Assembly (NCBI GenBank): GCA_009801085.1
Contig: VNWV01000014.1
Location: forward strand, 186,001 to 250,000
DNA length: 64,000 nt
DNA from: Lasiodiplodia sp. COLG20
Taxonomy: Eukaryota > Ascomycota > Dothideomycetes > Botryosphaeriales > Botryosphaeriaceae
Direction: 5' to 3'
Below the pieces are notes generated by a model. That model worked only from the letters and a program-made list of their open reading frames with translations, had not been told where the DNA came from and did no database searches. Positions 47,136-57,777 of the stretch are shown piece after piece; the stretch's first letter is position 1, and each line of letters starts with the position of its first letter. The position numbers and the translations under genes are program-made.

Positions 47136-47644
47136 ATGTAAGTGCTCAGGTCATCGGAGAGGAGAGTAGCTAAGCAAACGGCCGAGAGCTTACACGTACC
47201 AGGGCCGTCTTCAACATTCACCGAATTGCTACCCTCTTGCTCCCCTCTCTCGTTCTTGTGTCCGCGTTTCCGGCTCCTGAGCTCTCCCGCCGGCAGGGTG
47301 CTTGTTTCTCCTCTCCGAGCAAGGAGACAGGACTGACAGAGACTTCGATCAACCTCGTCAGCGTTGCCGCGGATGAAAAGGACGCGCATTGGGTCTCTGC
47401 TATCAGCGATGACAGGGGAGGAGTAGATGTCGGCGCCTGGAACATCGACAACGACCAGATCCAGATAGGACTCAGCTACACTCCTTTACTCGGCCAATCC
47501 AGGCAAAATTTCGTTTTGACTGTGTGGGACGAGGATGGGTATGACGAGGTTTGGCGGAAAGTTTTTGATGGCCAAGGCACTTACTGTGTTACGACCGAGA
47601 ATCTCAAGAAATCGGAGATTCAGGTGTCCCTTACCTGGGCCTGA
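47136..47644 (+). CDS. Small secreted protein, 147 aa; start codon split by an intron
   Basis: Exon 1 contributes only AT (47136-47137); exon 2 (47203-47644) begins with the G. The 65-nt intron has a perfect GTAAGT donor and an ACCAG acceptor. Joining gives M-AVFNIHRIATLLLPSLVLV, a clear signal peptide followed by SAFPAPELSRRQ, including a possible Kex2-type RR site. The mature part has two cysteines and no domain I recognise; it is rich in Asp and Val, with an alternating beta-type pattern (QIQIGLSY, NFVLTVWDEDG). No in-frame ATG in exon 2 would keep the signal peptide. It may be a secreted effector-like or wall protein. Confidence 0.78.
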
Positions 47645-48513
47645 TAGATGCTACACCAGTGGTGTACGATGTAAACAGAAAATAATCCCGGAAGTCCCTG
47701 CGGCCAATTCCTAGAAGCAAAAGAAGGGTCCCCCGGTCATGTCACATCTTAAAGAGTGCACCTTGCAGATGTACTTTATCGTAACGTGGATGCCAATAGC
47801 CAGATTTCCTGACCAAATTCTACATATTGATGATTGCAGATCATTCCTGTAAGCTTCAATTTAAATACTCAGTCAATTTATTTCGGGAGATGGGGGGATC
47901 CTTCATCGACTCCCCGTCATCATTGCCTCCACCGCCTAGCCCGGCAACATCGCGCGCACCTAGTGTTCTGTTTGATGACGCTTGCTGAGTGCACTGCTAC
48001 ACCTTGCTCCATTATCATGTTTCTACACGTGGCCGCGCTTAATGCTGTCAGTTGCGCGGAAGGCTGCCACCAACCTCGTATCGGTCGGGGAGGCGCTCTG
48101 CGACCGACTTCTCGGCCCTGTGAGCACCGGATTATCTGTGGATCCTTTCTGAACGCCATTTCATAAGGATGTGACCAGACCAGATTAAAGCTTGCAAGAT
48201 GCTGGTTTGTAGAGTGGTCTACATGGTAAGCTTGTAGTATTAGTCCATTCGCTCGAGTCAGGCCAGGCCTATTTGTTGGTAGCACGACTTTTTGCAAGCA
48301 GCATGGCTGACGTTCCGGCGTTCAACGAATCGGCAACTCGCTATATCAGCTAAGATGCTCATCGATCTCTGAGATGTCTTATCTTCCCGCCATGAAGGAA
48401 ATATTTTTCGGTGATATTTTATTCCTGTGTGTCGTGGCACACAGATGGCAAATCCATACGCTTTACCATAGACAAAAAGAAATATATTTCTGATAAGTAG
48501 TTCGATCTGTCCT
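47645..48513. other. Intergenic between convergent genes
   Basis: Short open frames on both strands without family resemblance. Nothing else seen. Confidence 0.5.
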
Positions 48514-49869
48514 CTAGGAGCCTCCTACTAAAACTCGTTTTCTTATATACCAAAAACCGACGAAGTGAAGTAAATCTAAACTTTCCCCGACCTGAACAAG
48601 TTCCTTTATATAGTAGATCGGAGGTTGCCAACTTCCCTTTGTCTTAACAACATCACCTAATATTCCTAACGCGAGAAAGCATGGCTGAGAATAGCATAAT
48701 ACAACGCTAAGCGACGCATCTTTCTCTATTTCTCTAAGAAATAGGGTAAGATATAGGGCAGTCATCATTATATTGAGAGATGATTGCACGATACAAGATA
48801 TATACAGCCTAATTAACATCAGTTCGTTAAACAGATAATAAAATCTCTGTTTTCTCTTACCAGGGAGTTCCGACTTCGCTGTCTGTATCAGACAAAACCG
48901 CGGCGATGCAGTAGACAAGCTGAGCTGATGCGAAGCAGCCTGAAATTAAACCGATGAAGCTGAGAATGAAGAGTATCTTCCGTCGAACTTTGTAGAAAGG
49001 ATGATGCAAATTATTGGAAGAATACTGCGTAAGCTTAAGCCAAGAAGGAGGCTCTAGACCTTGCTGTAATACTAAATTTTAGCTCGAGATGAATGTTGAC
49101 ACATTGTTTGCTGCACTTACATCGGCAGGTTGTGTCAATAAACTTGAACTTGCTTCTGAGCGTTCATCCTTTCGGCCATAGCGATAACTATAGCGTGGAA
49201 GATGTCTAGTCTCGGCATCGCTTGAATCAGTTTCTTGCCGTATTTTCTGCGACCGTAATCTACTGAGTGGTCCAGCAGGCTGTTTTTCAACATTTTCCGG
49301 ACTGTCGGTGTAGAAAGATGAGCGTGCGTCGCTCACTTTCTCATCGGCGATCGCTAGGTCATACACAAGCTGTACCTTGCGATGTTCGCGATACTTGCAG
49401 AAGATCGTCCACAGTTCGAGGGCGGAAGAGATAAAGAAACCATGCAAAGGCAAGAACGTCCGATGTTTGGAGATAATGAGGCCATTGTAGATGATCAATC
49501 CCAAATCAGCACAAGTTAGGGAAGTTTGAAAAATAAAATGCTTCGTCGGGTTGAAATATTCGTCCGAGAATTGGTAGGATCGCGTATAAATACACAAAGC
49601 GTACTCGATTGCAAGTATGACACAGAAAGTACTACGGTGTCTAGTCAGCGTTATATTGTCGCATATAGGTATCAGGCGAAAGCCTACATTTCCTCAGAAG
49701 TTCTAGCATATTGCGTCCCTGAGACGTTCCAATCCTTCTTCCTCTCTGAGTAATAAAGGCCGAAAATTGGAATAAGTATATACCCCACGCGAAGGCAAAT
49801 GTGGATAAAGGTAAAAGACACATATGCCCAGGAATAATTGGGTCTCCGTACTGCCATACTGTAGTCCAT
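48514..49869 (-). CDS. Multi-pass membrane protein of unknown function, 4 exons, 396 aa
   Basis: Exons are 49869-49688, 49631-49121, 49063-48861 and 48808-48514; phases close exactly. Hydrophobic segments: FTFIHICLRVGYILIPIF, CVILAIEYALCIY, a third around ADLGLIIYNGLII, then RKILFILSFIGLISGCF and NIMMTALYLTLFL. The conserved-looking GLYYSERKKDWNVS and IFETxLTCADLG-like (IFQTSLTCADLG) blocks resemble a fungal membrane protein type of unknown role. A hydrophilic, Ser/Arg-rich loop of about 80 residues separates the two halves. The start MDYSM at 49869 is short of the first span; an upstream start cannot be excluded. The C-terminal exon is rather AT-rich compared with the rest. Confidence 0.75.
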
Positions 49870-50361
49870 AGTTGGAGATCCAGTGATTTGCAAGCAGTAA
49901 ATGATTCAAGACCCATTAAGCACGTTAATAAATGGCGAGACCTTATCGCCCACGTGTCATTCCCCGTAGCTCGGGTGGCAAAAGCGAATAAATTGTTTCA
50001 GCGCTGCTGCCTAGTATGCTGATGCATTGCCACCTCAAAGCCTCCTAGCCAACGAGACACAATCTCACTCCCAGGGCGCTGACGATAGCCCGCAGCTCGA
50101 GGCGTTTAAGGAAACCGTTTTATCGCTGGCATCCTGATGCGGACACACATCCGGTCGCAGCTCCAAAGCCTGCTGGCCAATAAGACATTATCCCCCTTCC
50201 AAGGCGCTGACAATACCCCGCACAAGAGCAATGCGAAAGCGAGACTTGAAAGTAGAGGCAATGGGTGATATTTTTTAGTAGAGCTCATGCGAATCAAGCG
50301 AAACGCTATCCACCGCCTTCCACCTCATTGATCTCCCCACTCCAAAGGCCCCAAATCCAAT
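49870..50361. other. Intergenic with an imperfect direct duplication
   Basis: Promoter region of the damaged HET gene and of the minus-strand membrane protein. It contains the duplicated block described separately. Confidence 0.55.
50038..50226 (+). repeat. Imperfect direct repeat, about 60 bp, period about 127 bp
   Basis: 50038-50098 and 50165-50226 share aagcct-ct-gccaa, agaca, and gcgctgac-ata-cccgca in the same order. About three quarters of positions agree by eye. It lies just before the HET locus. Confidence 0.55.
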
Positions 50362-52559
50362 ATGCTTTGCGACTCCTGTAATGCCTTTAACATCCAGAGA
50401 TTTGCACAAGATCCCACCAATACACAAGGCTATCGTCTGCAAGACGCAGAGGTCGCCTCGCTATTGGGCTGTGAGTTTTGCGAACTCCTCATTGAGATCG
50501 TGCGACATCAGATTTTGGAAGCCAAGGGGCGTTATGGATCTGACGTCTGGATTCACCTTTCCATGTCCGAGGACTACAAGATCAAGTTAGAGTCGCTAAA
50601 ATCTTCAACTACGCCACGTTTCAACAAGCTCGAAATCATTCTCGCGCCCCGCTCATTTCAAGCAACGACTCAAACGAGGAGGAAATATCTCCTGTCATCC
50701 TATGATCTCTGTGTCGCGGCGGATCCTGGTTAGTACTTGGAAGCAACAATAAACGAATCTAATGAGGCTTACGGACTGATACATAAAGCCACGCGGCCAG
50801 AAATGGTGATGTTCTTGGAAGATACCTTGGCGACCATCCAGACTCAGACTTTCACTTTGCTGCGATGAAGCAATGGCTCGCTGAGTGCATGCGTCATCCC
50901 GGTTGCCGTCGGACAATCTCTCAGGCTGATGTGGTGGACGGAGATGTCAAGCTACCAACACGGTGCATCGATGTTATGGGCGTAGTCCCATCACTACAAC
51001 CGACAGCTGGGCAACGTGGGGCTTACACCACCTTGAGCCATCGATGGGATCGAGATACAGAAACAAGCAAAACAACTCTGGAGAACCTGGAACAGAGAAC
51101 ATGCGCTATCGATATGGACAGCCTTCCCACTACGTTCAGGCACGCGGTATACATCACCAGACGAATGTGAATTCGTTACCTGTGGATTGACTCGGTGTGC
51201 ATCATTCAGGATGGTGACGATGGTGCAGATTGGATGAATGAAGCGCATTGCATGGCCGAGTATTACCAGCTCTCGTCATTCACAATAGCAGCCACCGCTT
51301 CCTCGGACGGTAGGGGCTGTTTATTCCAGCGAACGCCAATCATTCCAGGGAACCTGGTCGAACTACCCTACAGAGACTCAAACCGGAACCAGAGAGGCTA
51401 CTTCTACGTATATTGCCGAGAAAGATCCCTCATCGATGAGTACAAACACTCTGTACTCGAATCCCCGCTGCTTCAACGAGGATGGGTCTTCCAGGAGTGG
51501 GTCCTCAGCCGCAGGGTGATATATTTTACGGATGCCCAAATATATTTCGAGTGCCGGTCTCGCTATCCCAGAAATGAGTGTCAGGAAACTCTTCCTATTG
51601 ATCTTGGCACTGTTGGTCTGTTGAAACGAGCCAGCACGATTCCCCTGAAGAAGCATTTCTTCGTGCCGCCGGGAACGAGTTGGAGAAGAGAGGATGTATG
51701 GTACCGCATTGTGGAGCACTTCTCTTCGCTCCAGCTTACACTTCCGGCAAAAGACAGATTACTAGCGTTAGCTGGTCTCGGCAGCGGGCTGCGACATATT
51801 CTCGTCGCCTCTTCGGCAAAATCCGAAAGGACCAATCCCATTGGAAACCGTGAATATGTTTCGGGTCTATGGGTTCAAGACATACACCACGGCCTACTCT
51901 GGCAGCACTCCAAGGAAGGGCCAGCTATAAAGTCAGGTTGCAATATCCCTTCATGGTCTTGGGCCACGTACTCCACTCCTGTGACATGGAACTCTCGAAA
52001 AAGAGCGGTCAAAAATGTCTGCGAGCTGACGTCTGTTCATACTGGATCAAATCAGTCTAGAGGAGCTGACCGGTTCGAACATACAGCTCAAGAGCAATCA
52101 GACACATTATCAGCTACATCGCATTGCGATGACTTCGAGTCTTCAAATACGTTTACCGTTCTTCGGATGAAAGGGCCGCTAAAGAAAATCACGATTGGTC
52201 ATATTTTCAGCTGTGAAAAGGAAGAGTTCGCGCGAAAGTGGACGGAGTATGAAGGAGTGATCTACGAGAACAATTGGAGAGCTGTCTCGGATTCAAAAGC
52301 CCCAGCGCTTACCATAGGCTGGGCCGACATCGAGAGGCCCGGATTTCAGGATCAGCCATCAACTTCTGAGGGAACATGTATGCACGCCCTACACATTACC
52401 AGTTACAGGGCGGGAAGTTGGCTTTCCAGGTACAACATCTGCGAAGTTCTTTTTCTTAGAAAGGTAGGCGACAACTTATATGAAAGACTTGGTGTTGGGA
52501 GGATCTGGAAGGAGAAATTCTTTGCGGATGCAGATTATGAAGAGCTGTATCTCCAATAG
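50362..52559 (+). pseudogene. Damaged HET-domain gene
   Basis: The long product would be a HET protein of the common layout: LCVAADPG, then LSHRWDRDTETSKTTLENLE, DMDSLPTTFRHAV and RYLWIDSVCIIQDGDD, LLQRGWVFQEWVLS. Two defects are visible. First, the 3' end of the first intron (donor at 50729) gives no acceptor in the right phase: the AG at 50787-50788 shifts the frame, although the expected continuation SHAARNGDVLGRYLG is still readable. Second, an in-frame TGA at 51168-51170 falls inside the HET core, between RRM and IRYLW. The long frame after it (51171-52559) is otherwise open. It is probably a recent null allele; a sequencing error at one site cannot be excluded. Confidence 0.75.
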
Positions 52560-53004
52560 TTCTGGAATGCATGGGTGAGGCTATTTTCTTGCATGTAAGC
52601 GAATATTGTTTCCATTAATATTATATCAATTATGGGCCACTGAAGCACCAGGTAGGAAAAGTATAAACTTAGATAGACTCAGCGGATGCTTTCTAAATAC
52701 TCAACATCTTACTCATCTCACTCTCATATCACCGTCCCACCCTCTTCTACATATTTGCCCTTGCTGCGCCGAAATCCGGCTCGACGCCCAGAATAACATC
52801 GAATGTGAGGGCCAGAGCAAAGAAAGATTCAATTACTACAGTAGACAAAACAAAAACTCGGCAAAAGAAAAAAAATCAAGTACAAAGAGGCAGGTTTACC
52901 AAAGCCAAAGGCCTCCTACACAAAGAACTTACTAGAGCTACACATAGTCAGGAGGTGGTGCCGAGAAGGATGTGCGCAGAATCTGACGTCAACTTTTTAC
53001 TGTA

Positions 53005-53541
53005 ATGCATTGGCAGCTATCTCGGTGTTGCAATAACACCCGAAAACCGAGCAACTGCCTGCTCGGTGATTTCGCAACTGCCGAACCGAGCTGGGCCGCC
53101 GAAGATAGCAGCAACAACTTTATTACGAATCATAACAGCAGCTCGTCAAGTCCCATTTCGCTAGAAGATGCCACGCCACGTAGTTTCAAGAGTGCGTCTC
53201 ACGCTATATTTGTCGATATTCTAGTTGCGTATGGCAGCGCACAATCAATGGTGGACAATTTCACGGAGCAAACGCCCGTTACCATTGAAGTCAATGTTTT
53301 TCGCATTGGGCACAACAGATTCGTATCCACAATATTCGCTACAAATATTCGCAATGAGGGGAGATATGTTGTTTCATTGGGAGGAATCGGAACTGCCGGA
53401 GTCTGCCTTGCTGTAGGACCGCGCCCAGCGGATAATCAGGAGCTATACGAGCTCACTGGTGTGGAGACCAATGGCGGACAAGAGACCGAAAGTGTTCGGA
53501 ATGACGATATCGGCCTTTTACGGATTGGACTCACATCTTAA
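53005..53541 (+). CDS. Doubtful open frame, 178 codons
   Basis: An ATG-started frame without family resemblance. Its first 28 codons are formed by element P, so the start is probably not genuine. Residues 60-175 contain alternating hydrophobic stretches (VTIEVNVFRIG, YVVSLGGIGTAG) but no motif I know. It may be a chance frame or the tail of a decayed gene. No splice partner was found. Confidence 0.25.
   Translation: MHWQLSRCCNNTRKPSNCLLGDFATAEPSWAAEDSSNNFITNHNSSSSSPISLEDATPRSFKSASHAIFVDILVAYGSAQSMVDNFTEQTPVTIEVNVFRIGHNRFVSTIFATNIRNEGRYVVSLGGIGTAGVCLAVGPRPADNQELYELTGVETNGGQETESVRNDDIGLLRIGLTS
53017..53090. repeat. Palindromic element P, copy 2
   Basis: Same 74-bp length and double-hairpin order as 28383-28456, with ctatctcggtgttg at the left end and ccgaaccgag at the right end shared exactly or nearly so. 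Confidence 0.7.
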
Positions 53542-53886
53542 CACTTAGCCTACTCATCCGTGCAGGATATCAAGTCCCCTACTTGGTGGCTTCCCTCCTA
53601 GACAGCATGCCCCCTATTCCAGTGCATCTACAGTACTATCATTTTACCACATTACGCAACACAACTTTAATGTATCCAATATTTGCATTGTATCTTGGAG
53701 GGACCAAAGAAGCTTACTTATACCACGTTATCAAATCTACGCTGTACCCGTCTATGTATCGACAGCGAACATGGGTAGAATGGAGGTAGACTCATCCAAA
53801 CCGTACTCCGTATATTTATTAAAGATATAAATTGAACCATAACGGTATCAGTGTGGCATCGTACCGTTTCTAGTCCGACAAGCTTC

Positions 53887-55209
53887 TCAGCTCCTAGCCT
53901 CGGGCATCCCAGTCAAATTCCAACGAACCCTGGATATACTGCCCATTCCAAACAGCCACAACTCATCCAGTTCAGGCCCGGCAAACTGAACATTGCTGAC
54001 CGTGAAGTCTGTTTGGATACGGAGAAGCAGCTCTCCCCACTCACTGATGATGTCGACACTATAACGCTCTGCGTCAGCCTTCTACTTCAAGAAAGCGCGG
54101 GTCACATGCAATCTTACCCAGTGCCTGCAGCTCCGACCAAATAGCCGTTTCTAGCGACGTGGAAGCCGTCGTGACCAACCGCCTCAGTGCACCACAGCGG
54201 CCGTCTGTGGGTGAGCCACTTCCCGGCTGGGCTGGGGTTGGTGTTAAAGGCCCACACGCAGTGCGTGTTGGTGGAGTTGTAGACGATTCCGGTGATGGTG
54301 TCGTTGATGATGTTGTTGCCGGTGTCGGTGATGTACAGCATGCTGCCGTCAGGCGACATGCCGATGCCGTTGGGCTGGTTGACTGTGTTGTCCACCACGG
54401 AGACGGCTCCGGTGGAAGGGCGGAAGCGCCAGGTCGACGGGTGGAGGGCGGGCGTGGGGGAGTATCCCATGGCCCATCCGTACCCTGAACAAGGCTAAGC
54501 GTGTGCATTCATTAGGGGAATGGGATGGCTTACATGGGTCCGTGAAATAGATGTCACCGTTATTGTCGATGACAAGATCGTCTGGGCTGTTGAACTGAAC
54601 GCCGAAGTAGTTGTTCACCAGTACAGAGCTCTTCTTGGTGACAGGGTCCAGCTCGTAGATTCCCGGTGCCTGGCCGACGGTCTGGTTCTTCGGTCCGCGG
54701 GCCTCGCCTGAACCAGCCACGGCCCAGTAAACCTTGCCATCACGGTAACGGCCGCCATTCACGCCCCAGACCGGCGGATCAGCGTAGAAGGTTTCCAGTC
54801 TGGGTTTGGTCTCGTTGAGGTAGATGATCGATTGCGGGTACACGTCGGGCGAGAAGGTCGAAAAGATGATGGCGTTCAGCTCGGGGACATAAACTGGCGC
54901 CTCCTGAATCACATTGGGAGTTGTCGAGAAGATGTGCTCCAAGGATGGCGAATCACCCAGAATCTCGCGCCCACGATGGTCAAAGACGACAAAGGATGCG
55001 TTCTGAACGGCCGGAGACAAGAGATCGGTTGAGTTTGCTGCGGTAGATTCTCCCGTTGTTTCAGAAAAAGGGTACTCCATAACGGAATCGTAACGAGCCA
55101 CGCAGGCTATGCTCGCATTGGTAGCCTCATTACAAGCTCTTGGGATGCTTGTACGAGTAGCGTAAGCTCCGGAAAGTAACGAAAGTGGAAAAACGAGTGA
55201 GGTCCGCAT
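53887..55209 (-). CDS. SMP-30/gluconolactonase-like beta-propeller enzyme, secreted, 404 aa
   Basis: Exons are 55209-54534, 54484-54118 and 54058-53887. The N-terminus (MRTSLVFPLSLLSGAYA) is a signal peptide. The body follows the SMP-30/lactonase family (PF08450): SPDDLVIDNNGDIYFTDP, then WYGWAMGY after the first splice, then VVDNTVNQPNGIGMSPDG, LYITDTG and GVDII. The metal-binding Asn and Asp positions (SPDD, NGI, TDTG) are present. Such enzymes hydrolyse lactones or esters with a divalent metal. The third exon was found from the junction GTG/VDII and ends RWNLTGMPEARS. The gene is co-oriented with PRISE-2 directly upstream of it in transcription order. Confidence 0.88.
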
Positions 55210-55554
55210 CTTGGTCGATCTAGAAAGAAGGATGATGCAAGGAATAAAGAACGCGGCCCCGAACTGTTATATAATATATTGTGTGGAGCATGGTGCAAGG
55301 TCCGGCTACGGCAGCGCCGGACACGGGCGCCTGATCCACTCCTGAGGCCAAGGACACACGGACATCTCACAATTAAAGCGCACAAGATCTACCCCATAGC
55401 CTAAGCTCCATTTGAGCTAGCTTTCGGACTTTTCACCGAACAGTCATTGCTTTTCACAAAGCCATCTGCATGATTCAAGCACTACTATTTCCCTCTATCG
55501 TTCCTGTTGCACCCTATCTACGCTACCGAACATGCAGAAAGCGGCCAGTCTGAT
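55210..55554. other. Intergenic between co-directional genes
   Basis: Promoter of the lactonase-like gene and 3' flank of PRISE-2. No gene seen. Confidence 0.5.
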
Positions 55555-56997
55555 CTATTTCCCGTTCATAGCAACATCTCTCATGCGAGGAAGGATCCCA
55601 GCATTTTCCAAAGACCGGAAGGTCTCGATCCACGAATCGTACGTGTTATCGATGCGGTTCCAGCCGAACTTCCGTGCCTTCGCAGTAGTTCCGATAGTGA
55701 GCCAGCTCTTGCCCGTCGCCCACATGAAGAAGCCCCAGGTGCCCCACTCGATAGCATCGGGGTTTCCGCCGTACTTCTTCACGATCCTCTCCCAGACGGG
55801 CTTCTTATCCTTAGCCCATTCATACATGTCGAGCTCGTTGTCCAGGGTGTTCGCCTTCTCCTTGGTCTTCTCGAACTTGAGATCCGGAACCTGGGCAACC
55901 TGTTAACGAGATTCGGGCTAGGGGAGGCAGGGATCCGTACGTGCAAACCAAAGTACTTGGCCAATTGAGGCCAGAAATACCGCCAGACGATGACATCACC
56001 ATTGCAGTGGTTGAACGCTTCATCTTTGCAGTGGTCTTGCGTAACCGCCCAGATGGACATGTCGGCGATGCTGGGGGCGTATGACATGTCGTCAATGCAA
56101 TCGTAGAAGTATTTGTTGCCAGGAAACATTCCTTGTTCGCCGATCTCTCGGCAGATGAGGAAGTACAGAGCAATGGTCAAGGCTTCCGACATGCCGTTCG
56201 CTATTGCCGTATGTGTTAGCCGATAACAATCCATATCTGACACTGGCACCGTCATACTTACAGTGGGGAGTGAACCCAACGATTCCGTTCGGCCGGATGA
56301 TGTTGTGAGACCAGGTGCCTCGCCTCTTTTGCACCTCAAACATGTAGTCTTCTTGGCTGTAGTAGAAGTTATAGCCTCCGTCGTCGTAACGAGGAATGTC
56401 TTCGGTAAGTGGGACCGGGACCGGACCAAGGTGGGCACCGTAATGCTTTGAAGTAGAAAGGTCAGCAACAATCAGTTATAATGCTTGCGAATCAAAAATG
56501 CAACATACCTTGCCGCCGGTCTGAAGGCACACCCTTTGCAACTTGGGACAGACGGCGTCGATGACATCAATGAAGTTCTTGAAGAGCGGGACGTTCTTCT
56601 CCTTGAGAAGCTTGAAATCGTCCTCGTGGACGTACGAGGTGTAGAAGGCGTGGGTCACATCGCTACAGACATGCTCGAGTTTTGCTGCAACTTGTTCCTT
56701 CGGGTCGAGGAAATCCACAGCAACAAATTCAACGCGGGGATCGATCCAGTAGTTTGGAAGGGCGCGACGAGAAGAAACAACAATCTTGCGCCTGATATGA
56801 AAGACCTGGTCAGCCACCAAAGCAGGTATAGAGGTGGGAGTATTGGATTACCATTCGGTCTTGGGCTTTCGGATCAGTTGCTCCACAATGGCATGGCCAC
56901 TGATGCCGTTGGCACCACTCACGAATGCCACTTTGGCAGTGCTTGGGACGTAAAGATCAACCGCTTTGGCAGTGTTAGGGACGTAAAGTTCACCCAT
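55555..56997 (-). CDS. PRISE-type enone reductase, copy 2, 405 aa
   Basis: Exons are 56997-56852, 56791-56509, 56445-56262, 56200-55941 and 55899-55555. Intron positions and phases equal those of the copy at 24.4-25.7 kb. The nucleotide loop is GANGISG, the phosphate site SSRR, the family lysine lies in LQTGGK, and the NFYY motif is intact (YNFYYSQED), unlike copy 1. The N-terminus is about 14 residues longer and contains a small internal repeat (LYVPNTAKAVDLYVPSTAKV), perhaps a slippage duplication. Exon 5 is also longer than in copy 1. NADPH-dependent reduction of an enone is the family activity. It lies between the lactonase-like gene and the MFS transporter. Confidence 0.9.
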
Positions 56998-57777
56998 GAT
57001 GAATTTTTTCTGCTTTTGGGTGAGGAATAAGAAGACGAAGTTTTTTGAATGGTACTATGAAATGGCCTCTGTGATTCACTTCTTTATATACAACATCCGT
57101 ATCTCCTCCGATGGAGTACCACATCTGACGAAAATCCATAATTCCGTCCGGCCGGTAGGTGGGCAATAGTTGTGGAGCCTCAAGTGTGGATGACCAGACC
57201 AGAAACATCGGTGACGACCCATGTGGAGTCTCTACTCCTGAATGGAGTTTGGGGATTTGCGTAAGTGGTCCGGTCTGTGATGCGTAAAGGAAACAGAAAC
57301 GGACTAGTCCTCCCCGTAGCCTACTTTTTCCTCCCTACAGCATTGTCCCGGAGTTAGGCCATCCACGCTATGACGGTCGTGGTGGGGGGGCACGTTCGGC
57401 TATACGTGCGCGGCCGGATGTATACTCGGGCAAATGATTGGACAATTGGCCGGCAACGACTTTTATACAGCCGATGCCCAGAAGGTATACATCCGACGTG
57501 CTTCTCGAACGGGGGAGTTGATCCACATTGAGTGGCCGGAAAGCCGCATCCGAGGTCTCGTAATATCGCGCACCCCGGAGTGCGGGCACTTGGCGGAATG
57601 CTGCCACGATACGGACCTGCAAGTTCATCCGCAATCGGATCGAAGTGCGTAACATTGAAACACCATCCCTCTTTACCTTCCGCGTTGGTATCGATCATAA
57701 ATGAAGTTTTAAGCAAAGTGCAGGAGAGCAGTCGAGTTGTCTCATTTTCAATCTTCTCATTACTCGATTTGCACGCC
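56998..57777. other. Divergent promoter region, PRISE-2 / MFS transporter
   Basis: The two start codons face away from each other across 780 bp. A C/G-rich stretch (gtggggggg) is near 57380. Shadow frames occur but no supportable gene. Confidence 0.5.

Larger units (their letters stand above)
52560..53886. other. Intergenic with weak ORF and palindromic element P, copy 2
   Basis: The 3' flank of the HET locus and of the lactonase-like gene. It holds element P copy 2 (53017-53090) and one weak frame (53005-53541). Nothing else seen. Confidence 0.45.

Noticed and set aside
50362..52559. Treating TGA 51168-51170 as part of a small intron (gtgaattcg...ttcag, 43 nt)
   Set aside because: This would delete the conserved IRYLWIDSVCIIQ core and shift the frame, so a nonsense codon is more likely.
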